A program made the position numbers and the translations under genes. The notes beneath the pieces are model-generated. The model was not told the origin of the DNA and did no database searches. It saw only the letters and a program-made list of their open reading frames with translations. Shown here one piece after another: positions 1 through 8,215 of a stretch of 64,000 nt of DNA. Origin of the DNA: Pseudalkalibacillus hwajinpoensis (GTDB lineage: Bacteria; Bacillota; Bacilli; Bacillales; Guptibacillaceae); NCBI RefSeq assembly GCF_015234585.1, contig NZ_JADFCM010000001.1:1488001-1552000 (forward strand), read 5' to 3'. How positions within the stretch are numbered: the stretch's first letter is position 1; every line of letters starts with the position of its first letter.

Positions 1-1229
1 TGGTAGCCTTCCGTCGAGAGAAATATGTACCGGATGGCGGTCCTGCAGGAGGCGACGGAGGAAAAGGCGCAAGCGTCATTTTCGAAGTAGAAGAAGGTCT
101 TCGTACGCTTATGGACTTCCGTTACAATCGTCATTTTAAAGCCAAAACAGGTGAGCATGGTCGCTCGAAGAATCAGCATGGCCGTAATTCAGAAGATATG
201 GTTGTAAAGGTCCCACCTGGTACAATTGTATCTAATGCGGAAACGGGAGAAGTTATTGCGGATCTAACTGAGCACGGGCAACGTGCAACTGTAGCGCGTG
301 GCGGTCGAGGCGGACGTGGGAATTCACGTTTTGCATCACCTTCTAACCCGGCACCAGAGCTTTCAGAGAATGGTGAACCTGGGGAAGAAAAAGATGTTAC
401 TTTAGAGCTTAAGGTTCTAGCTGATGTTGGACTTGTTGGGTTTCCTAGTGTAGGTAAGTCAACGCTTCTATCCGTAGTATCAGCAGCGAAGCCCAAGATT
501 GCAGCATACCATTTTACAACGATTGCACCAAATCTAGGTGTTGTTGATACAAAAGATGGACGCAGTTTCGTTATGGCTGATTTACCTGGATTAATTGAGG
601 GCGCTCATGAAGGTGTTGGCCTTGGCCATCAGTTCCTTCGACACATTGAACGAACACGAGTTATCGTTCACGTCATTGATATGTCTGGTATGGAAGGGCG
701 AGACCCTTATGAAGACTACTTGAAGATCAATGATGAGTTAAAGCAATATAAAATGCGTCTAATGGAACGTCCGCAAATCATTGTCGCTAATAAAATGGAT
801 CTTCCAGATTCTGAAGAAAATCTTGAAATTTTCAAGGAAAAGCTTGAGGAAGATTTCCCGATTTATCCGATTTCTGCTGTAACGCGACAAGGTGTCCAGG
901 AAGTATTGTTTGAAATTGCAGACAAGCTTGAGACAACACCTGAGTTCCCTCTTGATGAAGAGAAGGAAGAAGAGACTCGCGTGATGTACCGTCACGAAAA
1001 AGGTGCACCTGAGTTCTTTGTAACGCGTGATAGCGACGGAACATTCGTTGTTAACGGACCACGAATTGAAAAGCTATTCAAGATGACAGACTTTAACCGA
1101 GAAGACAATGTTCGCAGGTTCGCGCAACAAATGCGTAGCATGGGAATTGATGATGCGCTAAGAGAGCGTGGAGCTGAGGATGGAGATGCGGTTCGAATTC
1201 TGGAGTTCGAATTTGAGTTCGTAGACTGA
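1..1229 (+). CDS. obg: GTPase Obg (5' end missing)
   Basis: Ribosome-associated GTPase of the Obg/CgtA family, needed for 50S assembly and, in Bacillus, for stress signalling and sporulation. The reading frame is open from base 3 and about 19 N-terminal residues lie outside the window. The visible part starts in the glycine-rich Obg fold ([12 protein letters not shown]). It continues into the G domain, with G1 GFPSVGKS at bases 438-461, then [16 protein letters not shown] and SAVT. It ends with the C-terminal OCT domain. The full protein would be about 428 residues, the usual Bacillus length. In Bacillus obg ends the rpmA-spo0B-obg operon, which agrees with the terminator directly after it. 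The family call is certain; only the start is unseen. Confidence 0.97.
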   Translation, partial: VAFRREKYVPDGGPAGGDGGKGASVIFEVEEGLRTLMDFRYNRHFKAKTGEHGRSKNQHGRNSEDMVVKVPPGTIVSNAETGEVIADLTEHGQRATVARGGRGGRGNSRFASPSNPAPELSENGEPGEEKDVTLELKVLADVGLVGFPSVGKSTLLSVVSAAKPKIAAYHFTTIAPNLGVVDTKDGRSFVMADLPGLIEGAHEGVGLGHQFLRHIERTRVIVHVIDMSGMEGRDPYEDYLKINDELKQYKMRLMERPQIIVANKMDLPDSEENLEIFKEKLEEDFPIYPISAVTRQGVQEVLFEIADKLETTPEFPLDEEKEEETRVMYRHEKGAPEFFVTRDSDGTFVVNGPRIEKLFKMTDFNREDNVRRFAQQMRSMGIDDALRERGAEDGDAVRILEFEFEFVD

Positions 1230-1239
1230 TAAACGGAGA

Positions 1240-1271
1240 AGACTGTCCTCATGGAAGGGCGGTCTTTTTTT
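1240..1271 (+). terminator. Terminator after obg
   Basis: AGACTGTCC pairs with GGGCGGTCT (nine pairs including G-U) around an 8-nt loop and is followed by a run of T. It separates obg from pheB. Confidence 0.8.
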
Positions 1272-1355
1272 ACATAGAGCTACATGAACATAGCAAACCT
1301 GCAAATGGTAGACGATTATCGGTCGTAGCTGGCCGCGATAGAGGAGAGGGGAAGA

Positions 1356-1805
1356 ATGAGCAAAGACGATAAGAATTTTTATCTCGTTCGGGAAGATGTC
1401 CTATCTGATTCGATGTTGAAAACGCTGCAAGCCAAGCTTCTTCTTGAAAGTGGCACTGTGGAATCAGTTCGAGAAGCCATTGATGAAGTTGGCGTAAGTC
1501 GGAGTGCATTCTATAAATATCGTGACACAATCTTACCGTTTCATACGATGATCATTGAACAGATCGTAACGCTCTCGGTTCATTTGGAAGATCGTTCAGG
1601 AGCACTTTCTAGAGTGCTTAGCACAGTAGCCTCACTTGGTTGCAATTTATTGACGATTAACCAGACGATTCCCCTACAGGGCTATGCTACGGTTATTTTA
1701 ACAATGGAAATTGGTGAAACAAACTTACGCTTAAGCAATTTACTTGAGAAAATTAAAGACATCGAAGCCGTAAACAATGCTGAAATTATTGGATCTGGAG
1801 CATAG
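1356..1805 (+). CDS. pheB: ACT-domain protein PheB
   Basis: Small ACT-domain protein of the PheB family (149 residues; B. subtilis 147). The N-terminus is helix-turn-helix-like at about residues 30-57 (EVGVSRSAFYKYRD). A ligand-binding ACT domain fills about residues 70-147. Known PheB proteins accompany prephenate dehydratase and are presumed to sense amino acids; the biochemical role is poorly defined. Here pheA follows after only 9 bases, so the two are almost certainly cotranscribed. The ATG sits 5 bases after a strong GAGGAGAGGGG site. The name rests on length, domain and synteny; what it binds cannot be told from the sequence. Confidence 0.9.
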   Translation: MSKDDKNFYLVREDVLSDSMLKTLQAKLLLESGTVESVREAIDEVGVSRSAFYKYRDTILPFHTMIIEQIVTLSVHLEDRSGALSRVLSTVASLGCNLLTINQTIPLQGYATVILTMEIGETNLRLSNLLEKIKDIEAVNNAEIIGSGA

Positions 1806-1814
1806 GGGGAGAAA

Positions 1815-2678
1815 ATGGATAATCAAAAGAAGATAGGTTTTCTTGGACCAGAAGGAACTTTTACAGAAATCGCAGCAAAAACGTTATTTCAAGACGAGGA
1901 TCGGACACCTTTTCCTACGATTCGCGCATGCCTTGAAGCAGTAGAAAATGGTTCTGTTGACTATGGCGTTGTTCCTCTAGAGAATACGATTGAAGGCTCC
2001 GTTAATATGACGCTTGATCTTCTTTCGCAGCAAGTTTCACTTCCAATCGTAGGAGAGCTTGTATTGCCAATTCGACAGCACTTACTGATCCATCCTGATC
2101 AAAACGATTGGACAAAGATTACTCGAGTTCTTTCGCATCCGCACGCGATAGCCCAATGCCATGTTTTTCTACAAAAGGAGTTAGCTCAAGCTGAGCTTAG
2201 TAATGCAGCGTCTACAAGTGCTGCAGCGGAATATGTGCAGAGTACCGGAAAGATCGAAGAGGCAGCAATTGGTAATGAACTTGCTGCAGAAAAATACGGA
2301 TTAACCATTGCACAGGCTGACATACATGATACAGAAGATAATGATACTCGCTTTCTTGTTTTACATCAAACGGCTGAACCGCTCCCGAGAACTAACCTAT
2401 TTCGGGAAGACCGCGTCACTTACAAGATTATTCTTCCTTCAGATTATCCTGGAGCCCTCCATCAAGTGCTTGCGGCATTTGCATGGCGTAATCTCAATTT
2501 AACGAAAATCGAGTCTCGCCCAATGAAAACAGGACTTGGTAACTATTTCTTTATTATTGATGTCGAACGTCCTAACCGCGATGTACTCTTAAAAGGCGTA
2601 ATGGAAGAAATTCAAGCGCTTGGTATTGGTATTTCTGTATTAGGAGAGTACCCCTGCTTTGTTGTAACGAATAAATAG
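1815..2678 (+). CDS. pheA: Prephenate dehydratase
   Basis: Converts prephenate to phenylpyruvate, the committed step of phenylalanine synthesis. It is a monofunctional 287-residue enzyme with a catalytic PDT domain at about 1-185, including NTIEGSV at 57-63 and the active-site DNDTRF at 175-180. A regulatory ACT domain follows, with the phenylalanine-binding ESRP motif at 233-236, so feedback inhibition by phenylalanine is expected from the family. The ATG follows an AGGGGGAGA site and lies 9 bases after pheB, forming a two-gene operon. Nothing is missing relative to the family. Confidence 0.97.
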   Translation: MDNQKKIGFLGPEGTFTEIAAKTLFQDEDRTPFPTIRACLEAVENGSVDYGVVPLENTIEGSVNMTLDLLSQQVSLPIVGELVLPIRQHLLIHPDQNDWTKITRVLSHPHAIAQCHVFLQKELAQAELSNAASTSAAAEYVQSTGKIEEAAIGNELAAEKYGLTIAQADIHDTEDNDTRFLVLHQTAEPLPRTNLFREDRVTYKIILPSDYPGALHQVLAAFAWRNLNLTKIESRPMKTGLGNYFFIIDVERPNRDVLLKGVMEEIQALGIGISVLGEYPCFVVTNK

Positions 2679-2696
2679 CGATAGGAATGCAATAAA

Positions 2697-2724
2697 AAGG
2701 AACGGCATCTGAGCCGTTCTTTTC
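2697..2724. terminator. Bidirectional terminator between pheA and niaR
   Basis: AAGGAACGGC pairs with GCCGTTCTTT around a 6-nt loop. A-rich sequence lies on the left and T-rich on the right, so it can serve pheA (+) and the convergent niaR (-). Confidence 0.85.
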
Positions 2725-2748
2725 TATTGGAAAATAAAGTTTTTAGAA

Positions 2749-3294
2749 TTAGTCCTGTTCTAATAGAAACCCTTCGTGTTTTAATGCGTTGATAACAGCC
2801 TCAAGCTGTGATTTAGAGTTTGCTTCGATTGTATGAAGATGAACACCAGAAGTAAGCTCGGACAAAAGAGAAGCATTTGTCATAGAGAGCTTAGAAAGAA
2901 ATTGATCTGCTTCAAAGCGATTTCCTACGTAAAGTGAAGCTGTTAAGTGTCCATAAAGAGGATGCTCAACGGTGACGTCTTTCACAGTCCCTCCGTTATC
3001 AACTATTGTATAGAGTTCATTCTTTGTATCTTCTGGTAAATGCTTGCATGCAATCACTTGTTCTTGCTTTGTATCTTTCCGATCTGAAGAGAACATGACA
3101 TATCCTTGGGAAGTAGCGATAATCGGTTCATTTCTTGCTTTTAACAAAGAAATATCCTGGACAATCACTTGTCTGCTGACATTGGTTCGTTTTGATAAAT
3201 CACTTCCTGTTAAAGGCTTTTCGCTCTCTTTCAGCCATTGAAGAATGAGTAACCTCCTGTTCTCACCCAGAATTTTTTCTCCTTCTTGTCCCAC
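2749..3294 (-). CDS. niaR: NAD biosynthesis repressor NiaR
   Basis: Nicotinate-responsive repressor of NAD biosynthesis (YrxA/NiaR family), 181 residues. A winged helix occupies about 12-62 (LSKRTNVSRQVIVQDISLL), followed by a C-terminal 3H domain. Its metal/ligand residues appear as His85, Glu93, His152 and His154. Their spacing (8, 67, 69) matches the known metal-site spacing of the Thermotoga orthologue. The gene is read away from nadB in tandem behind nifS with a 40-base gap, as in B. subtilis. The only strong operator seen is the GTGTC palindrome at 4517-4528 between nifS and nadB, so it probably represses both arms and itself. The ATG has AAGGGG upstream at a suitable distance. Confidence 0.93.
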   Translation of the reverse strand: MGQEGEKILGENRRLLILQWLKESEKPLTGSDLSKRTNVSRQVIVQDISLLKARNEPIIATSQGYVMFSSDRKDTKQEQVIACKHLPEDTKNELYTIVDNGGTVKDVTVEHPLYGHLTASLYVGNRFEADQFLSKLSMTNASLLSELTSGVHLHTIEANSKSQLEAVINALKHEGFLLEQD

Positions 3295-3334
3295 TATTGA
3301 AAACCCCTTTCGAAGACCACGATGTGTACCCTTA

Positions 3335-4459
3335 TTATATCTTTGTTACGGAAGTGCGTGTAAGGATTTCATGAAATACGTCTGCTATTTTCTCGATTTC
3401 TTTCTGTGTAGTTCTTTTTCCAAAGCTTATACGAATTAACTCTCTAGCTTCATCATCCGATCTCCCCATTGCTCGTAATGTCTTTGAAGGCTGCTGTTGG
3501 CCAACTGAACAGGCTGATCCAGTTGAAATAGCAATTCCTTTGCGATTCAGCTCTAGCATGACATATTGTCCTTCCAGCCCTTTTATTCGAAGTCCGATAA
3601 TATGTCGTAGTCCTTCTTCTCCCTCGATGACAATATTCGGATGAGTAAGTTTATTCACGAGGTAGGCACGTAAGTTTGTATATTTTGTTTGGTTCGAGTT
3701 CAACGCATGAATCGTTTCTTCTGCTGCTGCAGCAAAGGACATAATGCCTGGAACATTTACGGTACCAGGACGAAATCCTTTTTCATGAACGGTTCCGGGT
3801 AAATTCTGCCTCCATGCTAAAGACGGTGCAATATAGCATGCGCCAACACCTTTTGGTCCATATACCTTATGGGATGAAACGGATAATGCAGAGATATGCA
3901 TCTCCTTGACATTAATCGCGATTTTGCCGAAAGCCTGTACCGCATCTGTATGGAAAAGAATGTGACGCTTCGCAAGTTCTTCTCCGATTTCTTTCATTGA
4001 CTGAACGGCTCCTATTTCACTATTCCCAAAGGCGATCGATACTAAAATCGTGTCTTCACGAATAGTCTTTAACAATTCACTAAGTAATACATGCCCATTA
4101 TGATCATAAGAAAGATATGTTACCTCATATCCTTCCTGTTCTAGCTGAGAGAATGTATGCAAAACGGAAGAATGCTCTGCAGCACAAGTAATCAAATGTC
4201 CTTTAGCATACATTTTTACTAAACTTCTAAGAGCAAGTATATTTGATTCTGTTCCACCAGATGTAAAATAAACTCCTGATGGTTCGCCATTTATGTGAGA
4301 GGCGATTGAACTACGCGCAGCTTCTAGTAAATGAGAAGCGTCGGTGCCAGCATCATGAGAACTTTGTGTATTTGCATAGAAATGCTGTGCGGCATGAGTA
4401 TATGCCTCAATTGCAGCTTCTGACATCGGTGTTGAAGCTGCGTAGTCTAAATAAATCAT
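3335..4459 (-). CDS. nifS: Cysteine desulfurase NifS (NAD-locus type)
   Basis: PLP-dependent cysteine desulfurase of 374 residues. It frees sulfur from cysteine as a persulfide, and in B. subtilis the NAD-locus NifS supplies the iron-sulfur cluster of NadA. The PLP lysine is Lys198 in SSHKVYGPKG and the catalytic cysteine is Cys317 in STGSACSVG; both are present. It is the first gene of the nifS-niaR pair, divergent from nadBCA. It is distinct from the second desulfurase in this window (42142-43284), which pairs with mnmA. A GAGGAG site precedes the ATG. Its promoter has a perfect TTGACA -35 box inside the NiaR operator, so repression when nicotinate is available is likely. Confidence 0.93.
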   Translation of the reverse strand: MIYLDYAASTPMSEAAIEAYTHAAQHFYANTQSSHDAGTDASHLLEAARSSIASHINGEPSGVYFTSGGTESNILALRSLVKMYAKGHLITCAAEHSSVLHTFSQLEQEGYEVTYLSYDHNGHVLLSELLKTIREDTILVSIAFGNSEIGAVQSMKEIGEELAKRHILFHTDAVQAFGKIAINVKEMHISALSVSSHKVYGPKGVGACYIAPSLAWRQNLPGTVHEKGFRPGTVNVPGIMSFAAAAEETIHALNSNQTKYTNLRAYLVNKLTHPNIVIEGEEGLRHIIGLRIKGLEGQYVMLELNRKGIAISTGSACSVGQQQPSKTLRAMGRSDDEARELIRISFGKRTTQKEIEKIADVFHEILTRTSVTKI

Positions 4460-4494
4460 TTTAATCTCCTCGCTTATATTCCGTCTTGTTATTT

Positions 4495-4523
4495 ATTTAA
4501 ATATATGTAAATATAGGTGTCAA
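4495..4523 (-). promoter_or_regulatory. nifS-niaR promoter
   Basis: On the minus strand TTGACA (4523-4518) is followed after 17 bases by TTAAAT (4500-4495). The -35 hexamer lies inside the NiaR operator. Confidence 0.65.
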
Positions 4524-4528
4524 GACAC
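4517..4528. promoter_or_regulatory. NiaR operator
   Basis: Perfect palindrome GTGTCAAGACAC in the nifS/nadB intergenic region. It has the TGTC-N2-GACA core described for Bacillus NiaR sites. It overlaps the -35 boxes of both divergent promoters. Confidence 0.8.
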
Positions 4529-4551
4529 ATGTTAATTTACTTTGGTGTAAT
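4522..4551 (+). promoter_or_regulatory. Candidate nadBCA promoter
   Basis: AAGACA at 4522-4527 and TGTAAT at 4546-4551, 18 bases apart, with an extended -10 TGG just before. It is weaker than the nifS promoter. The -35 falls in the NiaR palindrome. Confidence 0.5.
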
Positions 4552-4582
4552 CTCCATATTGTTCAGCGAGAGAAGGGATTTC

Positions 4583-6133
4583 ATGAATCAGCTAAAAACA
4601 GATGTATTAGTAATTGGAAGTGGCGTGAGTGGATTGATGGTGGCCGAACTTCTTTCGGCGCAAAAGAATGTGACTGTTATCACAAAGTCTAAGTTTGGAC
4701 AAAGCAATTCAATGCTTGCACAAGGAGGAATTGCCGCAGCTACAGCTGATGAAGACAGCTGGACAAATCATTTTTTTGATACGATTCGTGCCGGGGTTTT
4801 TCATAATAATGAAGAACTAACGGAACTTTTGGTCAGAAAAGGACCAGATCAAATCGATCAGCTCATAAACTTAGGAGTTCATTTTGATCAAGAAGCTGAT
4901 GGAAAGTATAAAAGGTGTAAAGAAGGAGCTCATAGTGTTTCACGTATTTATCATTCTGGGGGAGATGCGACGGGGAGAGAAATTGTTTTAACGCTAATGA
5001 AGCGTGTTCAAAGAAAGTGTACGATCATTGAGCATCATCAAATCGTTGACTTAACAATGAAAGATGGGCAGTGTATTGGAGCTGAAGCGATCAATCAAGA
5101 AGGTGAAAGAATGCTTATTAATTCAGCGTACACTATTCTCGCTACCGGAGGAGCGGGGCAACTTTATCCTGTTACTTCAAATGAACTATCAATAACGGGC
5201 GATGGTCTTGCGATGGCTTATCGTGCCGGAGCCGTTCTAGCCGACCTAGAATTTATGCAGTTTCATCCTACAATGTATGCAGGAGACACCGAGCAATCGT
5301 TCCTTATTTCAGAAGCTGTCCGAGGAGAAGGCGGCATTTTATTAACGTCTGAAGGCAAGCGTTTAATGGAAGGTAAGCATGACCAATTAGATCTCGCCCC
5401 AAGAGATGTCGTTGCGAGAGAGATTCAACAAGAGGCTTCGACTGTATATCTTGACATATCAAAGGTTTCACAGTTTGAAGAACGATTTCCAACAATCGCT
5501 AAGCAGTGTAAAAGTCATGGCGTAAGATTAGCTGAGGGAATCATTCCCGTGAAACCAGGCGCCCATTTTCTTATGGGCGGAGTAATGACGGACCAGGTTG
5601 GTAGAACATCCATAGAAGGTTTATTTGCTCTTGGTGAGGTCGCTCATACAGGTGTACACGGTGCTAACCGTCTTGCAAGCAATTCTCTTTTGGAGGGAAT
5701 TGTATTTGCTAGTGAAGCGTCGGAGTGGATTCTTCAAAATAAACGGAACGTTACGGAAGGTAAATTGGAGAGCTCACATTTTCAACTTCATGAACCTTTG
5801 TTAACAACAAATGAGTTAAAAAACATAATGGAACAACATGTAGGAATGGTGAGAACAAGTGATGGGTTAGCTTACTCGCTAAGAATGCTTCAGCTGGATG
5901 AAATGAGGCTAGTTGAGGATTTAAAAATACAGTCAATCGAGCGATACAATATGTTTCAGGTAGGGTGGTTAATGGCAACTTCAGCTTTTCTTCGTGAGGA
6001 AAGCAGAGGAGGGCATTATCGCGCAGATTATCCAGATCAGAAGCAAGAGTGGAAGCAAAAAAGAATACTCAGGGGGATATATTGCGATGATTGGGCTGAA
6101 AGTCAAAAAAGATCTCGAACAGTTTTTTATTGA
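4583..6133 (+). CDS. nadB: L-aspartate oxidase
   Basis: FAD enzyme that oxidises L-aspartate to iminoaspartate, the first step of de novo NAD synthesis. The protein has 516 residues, with a dinucleotide-binding GSGVSG at 12-17 after the first beta strand. The conserved flavoprotein motif SMLAQGGIAAA starts at about 43, and a FHPT substrate-site segment and a GANRLASNSLLEG cap near the FAD end are also visible. I chose the ATG at 4583, which has AGAAGGGA upstream. An in-frame GTG at 4517 lies inside the NiaR operator and upstream of the promoter, so it cannot be used. The 3' end overlaps nadC by 47 bases, so nadB, nadC and nadA form one coupled operon. Confidence 0.95.
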   Translation: MNQLKTDVLVIGSGVSGLMVAELLSAQKNVTVITKSKFGQSNSMLAQGGIAAATADEDSWTNHFFDTIRAGVFHNNEELTELLVRKGPDQIDQLINLGVHFDQEADGKYKRCKEGAHSVSRIYHSGGDATGREIVLTLMKRVQRKCTIIEHHQIVDLTMKDGQCIGAEAINQEGERMLINSAYTILATGGAGQLYPVTSNELSITGDGLAMAYRAGAVLADLEFMQFHPTMYAGDTEQSFLISEAVRGEGGILLTSEGKRLMEGKHDQLDLAPRDVVAREIQQEASTVYLDISKVSQFEERFPTIAKQCKSHGVRLAEGIIPVKPGAHFLMGGVMTDQVGRTSIEGLFALGEVAHTGVHGANRLASNSLLEGIVFASEASEWILQNKRNVTEGKLESSHFQLHEPLLTTNELKNIMEQHVGMVRTSDGLAYSLRMLQLDEMRLVEDLKIQSIERYNMFQVGWLMATSAFLREESRGGHYRADYPDQKQEWKQKRILRGIYCDDWAESQKRSRTVFY

Positions 6134-6928
6134 AGACATTGGAAATGTTGATTTATCAAGTGAGTTGTTATTTCGTTCAGAGGATCAAGCTGAGGCGCTA
6201 TTTGTAATGAAAGAGGCTGGCGTTTTTTGTGGGCATCAGGTAATCGAGACCGGGTTTGAACTTCTTGATCGGGATATTTGTGTCGAGGTTTACGTCGAAG
6301 ATGGCGATCACGTTCAAACTGGTGAAGTAATTGCTTCTGTTAAAGGAAATGTTCGCACAATATTAACGGGAGAACGGGTTGTTTTAAATATGATACAGCG
6401 AATGAGCGGTATTGCAACGATGACTTCTCATGCTGTGGAAATTTTGGGGGATTCATCGATTCGGATCTGTGATACACGCAAAACGACGCCTGGGTTAAGA
6501 ATGTATGAGAAGTATGCAGTAAGGAGTGGAGGAGGATTTAATCATCGAATGACACTTGATAGCGGGGTAATGTTAAAAGATAATCACATTGCCCAGTTTG
6601 GTAGTATCGAACAGGCTGTAGCACATGTGAAAGGTCGCTTAGGGCATATGACCAAAATTGAAGTTGAGACGTCATCTGAAATAGAAGTTCGTCAAGCGGT
6701 GAATGTGGGAGCAGATATTATTATGTTTGATAATTGTTCTCCTACAGAAGTCGCTTCATACGCGCAGTTAGTACCTGACCACATTATAACTGAAGCTTCT
6801 GGGGCATCACGCTTAAGAACCTTGCAACTTATCGTGATACAGGTGTTCAGTTTATTTCACTCGGCTGCTTAACACACTCTGTTAAAAGCCTTGATATTAG
6901 CTTACGAATGAAAGGGGAAGAGAAATGA
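6087..6928 (+). pseudogene. nadC: Quinolinate phosphoribosyltransferase, frameshifted near the 3' end
   Basis: NadC converts quinolinate and PRPP to nicotinate mononucleotide. The frame from ATG 6087 (site AGGGGG) matches the family up to EASG, then reads into non-homologous residues and stops at 6872 after 261 residues. Adding one G to the GGGG run at 6801-6804 restores EASGGITLKNL, then TGVQFISLGCLTHSVKSL. That frame ends at the TGA at 6926-6928, which overlaps the nadA ATG, as expected for coupled genes. The restored length would be 280 residues, normal for NadC. The lost tail carries the conserved SGGI and ISLG-LTHS segments near the phosphate-binding end of the barrel, so the product as written should be inactive. 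A miscounted G run in the assembly and a true mutation both fit; the sequence alone cannot separate them. Confidence 0.88.
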
Positions 6929-8028
6929 GTATTTTAGATGCGTTGAAGCGATCGAACGGACTTCCTGATCGATACAAAGAACTATCAGATCAAGAGATGG
7001 TAGAAAAAATCACAGCGATTAAAGCAGAGATGGGGGAGCGTTTGTATTTACCTGCCCATCACTATCAAAAAGATGAAGTCGTTCAATTTGCAGATGATAC
7101 CGGAGATTCACTTCAACTTGCCCAGCTTGCCGCTCGGAATAAGAAGGCAGAAGCAATAGTCTTTTGTGGTGTTCATTTTATGGCCGAGACAGCAGATATT
7201 TTAACTGAAGAAGATCAAACGGTTATTTTACCTGATATGCGAGCGGGATGTTCGATGGCTGATATGGCGAATATTCATCAAACTGAACGTGCTTGGAGCC
7301 ATCTCATTAATCTTTTTGGAGAGACCATTCTTCCCCTAACTTATGTAAATTCAACGGCAGCTATTAAAGGATTTGTTGGAAGAAACGGAGGGGCAACTGT
7401 TACATCTTCAAATGCTGTAGCAATGGTTGAGTGGGGTTTTACTCAAAAAGAACGCATCCTATTTTTACCTGATCAGCATCTTGGGCGGAATACAGCTTAC
7501 GACCTTGGTATTCCACTTGAAGCGATGGCAGTGTGGGATCCAATAACGGATACGCTTGAATATGAGGGAGATTATGATGCAATTAAGGTGATTCTTTGGA
7601 AAGGTCATTGTTCCGTCCATGAAAAGTTTACAGTTCAAAACATCGCACAAATTCGAGAGAATGATCCTGATATGTCCGTCATTGTTCATCCAGAATGCAG
7701 TATTGACGTTGTTAAACGTTCTGACTTATCAGGATCTACTAAAATGATTATTGAAACCATTGAGGAAGCAGAGCCAGGTACGAAATGGGCAATCGGAACA
7801 GAAATGAATCTTGTGAATCGGATCATTCAACAGCATCCAGATAAAAGAATTGTTTCTTTAAACCCAAATATGTGTCCTTGTCTTACAATGAATCGAATCG
7901 ATATGCCCCACCTTCTTTGGGCGCTTGAGGAAGTACAAAGTGGAAAGAAAACGAATCAAATAATCGTTGATCAAGAAACATCCTTCTACGCAATTAAAGC
8001 ATTGAATCGAATGCTTGATCGAGCATGA
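6925..8028 (+). CDS. nadA: Quinolinate synthase (iron-sulfur enzyme)
   Basis: Condenses iminoaspartate with dihydroxyacetone phosphate to quinolinate. The protein has 367 residues. The three cysteines expected to bind the [4Fe-4S] cluster are present: Cys109 (RAGCSMADM), Cys229 ([10 protein letters not shown]) and Cys319 (NMCPCL). They match the known B. subtilis ligands 110, 230 and 320. The ATG at 6925 has GGGGAAGAG upstream and overlaps the TGA of the repaired nadC frame (ATGA), so translation is coupled. Divergent nifS probably supplies the cluster. It is the last gene of the operon, followed by a strong terminator. Confidence 0.96.
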   Translation: MSILDALKRSNGLPDRYKELSDQEMVEKITAIKAEMGERLYLPAHHYQKDEVVQFADDTGDSLQLAQLAARNKKAEAIVFCGVHFMAETADILTEEDQTVILPDMRAGCSMADMANIHQTERAWSHLINLFGETILPLTYVNSTAAIKGFVGRNGGATVTSSNAVAMVEWGFTQKERILFLPDQHLGRNTAYDLGIPLEAMAVWDPITDTLEYEGDYDAIKVILWKGHCSVHEKFTVQNIAQIRENDPDMSVIVHPECSIDVVKRSDLSGSTKMIIETIEEAEPGTKWAIGTEMNLVNRIIQQHPDKRIVSLNPNMCPCLTMNRIDMPHLLWALEEVQSGKKTNQIIVDQETSFYAIKALNRMLDRA

Positions 8029-8033
8029 TGGAT

Positions 8034-8067
8034 AAGGAATCAGACATGATGTTTGATTCCTTTTTTT
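8034..8067 (+). terminator. Terminator after nadA
   Basis: AAGGAATCA at 8034-8042 pairs with TGATTCCTT at 8054-8062, followed by T-rich sequence. Confidence 0.88.
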
Positions 8068-8142
8068 ATTGAAGAGAGAGACACTATACATAGCTACACT
8101 TGCTCCTGCATATTAATGTGATGATCTTATCCTTTAAAAAAG

Positions 8143-8171
8143 GTAGCAATCTGCCCAGTCACGCATACACT
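8143..8171 (+). promoter_or_regulatory. Candidate sigma-E promoter of safA
   Basis: CATACACT at 8164-8171 equals the sigma-E -10 consensus. The -35 region about 14 bases upstream (8143-8149) matches only loosely. SafA is a mother-cell protein in B. subtilis, which fits. Confidence 0.4.
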
Positions 8172-8215
8172 GTACTGAATTTCATTGTACTGATTACAGG
8201 AGGGAGTTTTTTAGC

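Noticed and set aside
4517..4582. Upstream GTG start for nadB
   Set aside because: The GTG is the left half of the NiaR operator and lies upstream of the promoter; ATG 4583 has a proper ribosome site.
6798..6806. Programmed frameshift in nadC
   Set aside because: A -1 slip at GGG would give the right residues, but the run is only four G and I see no typical slippery heptamer or downstream structure; a simple indel or sequencing error is more likely.
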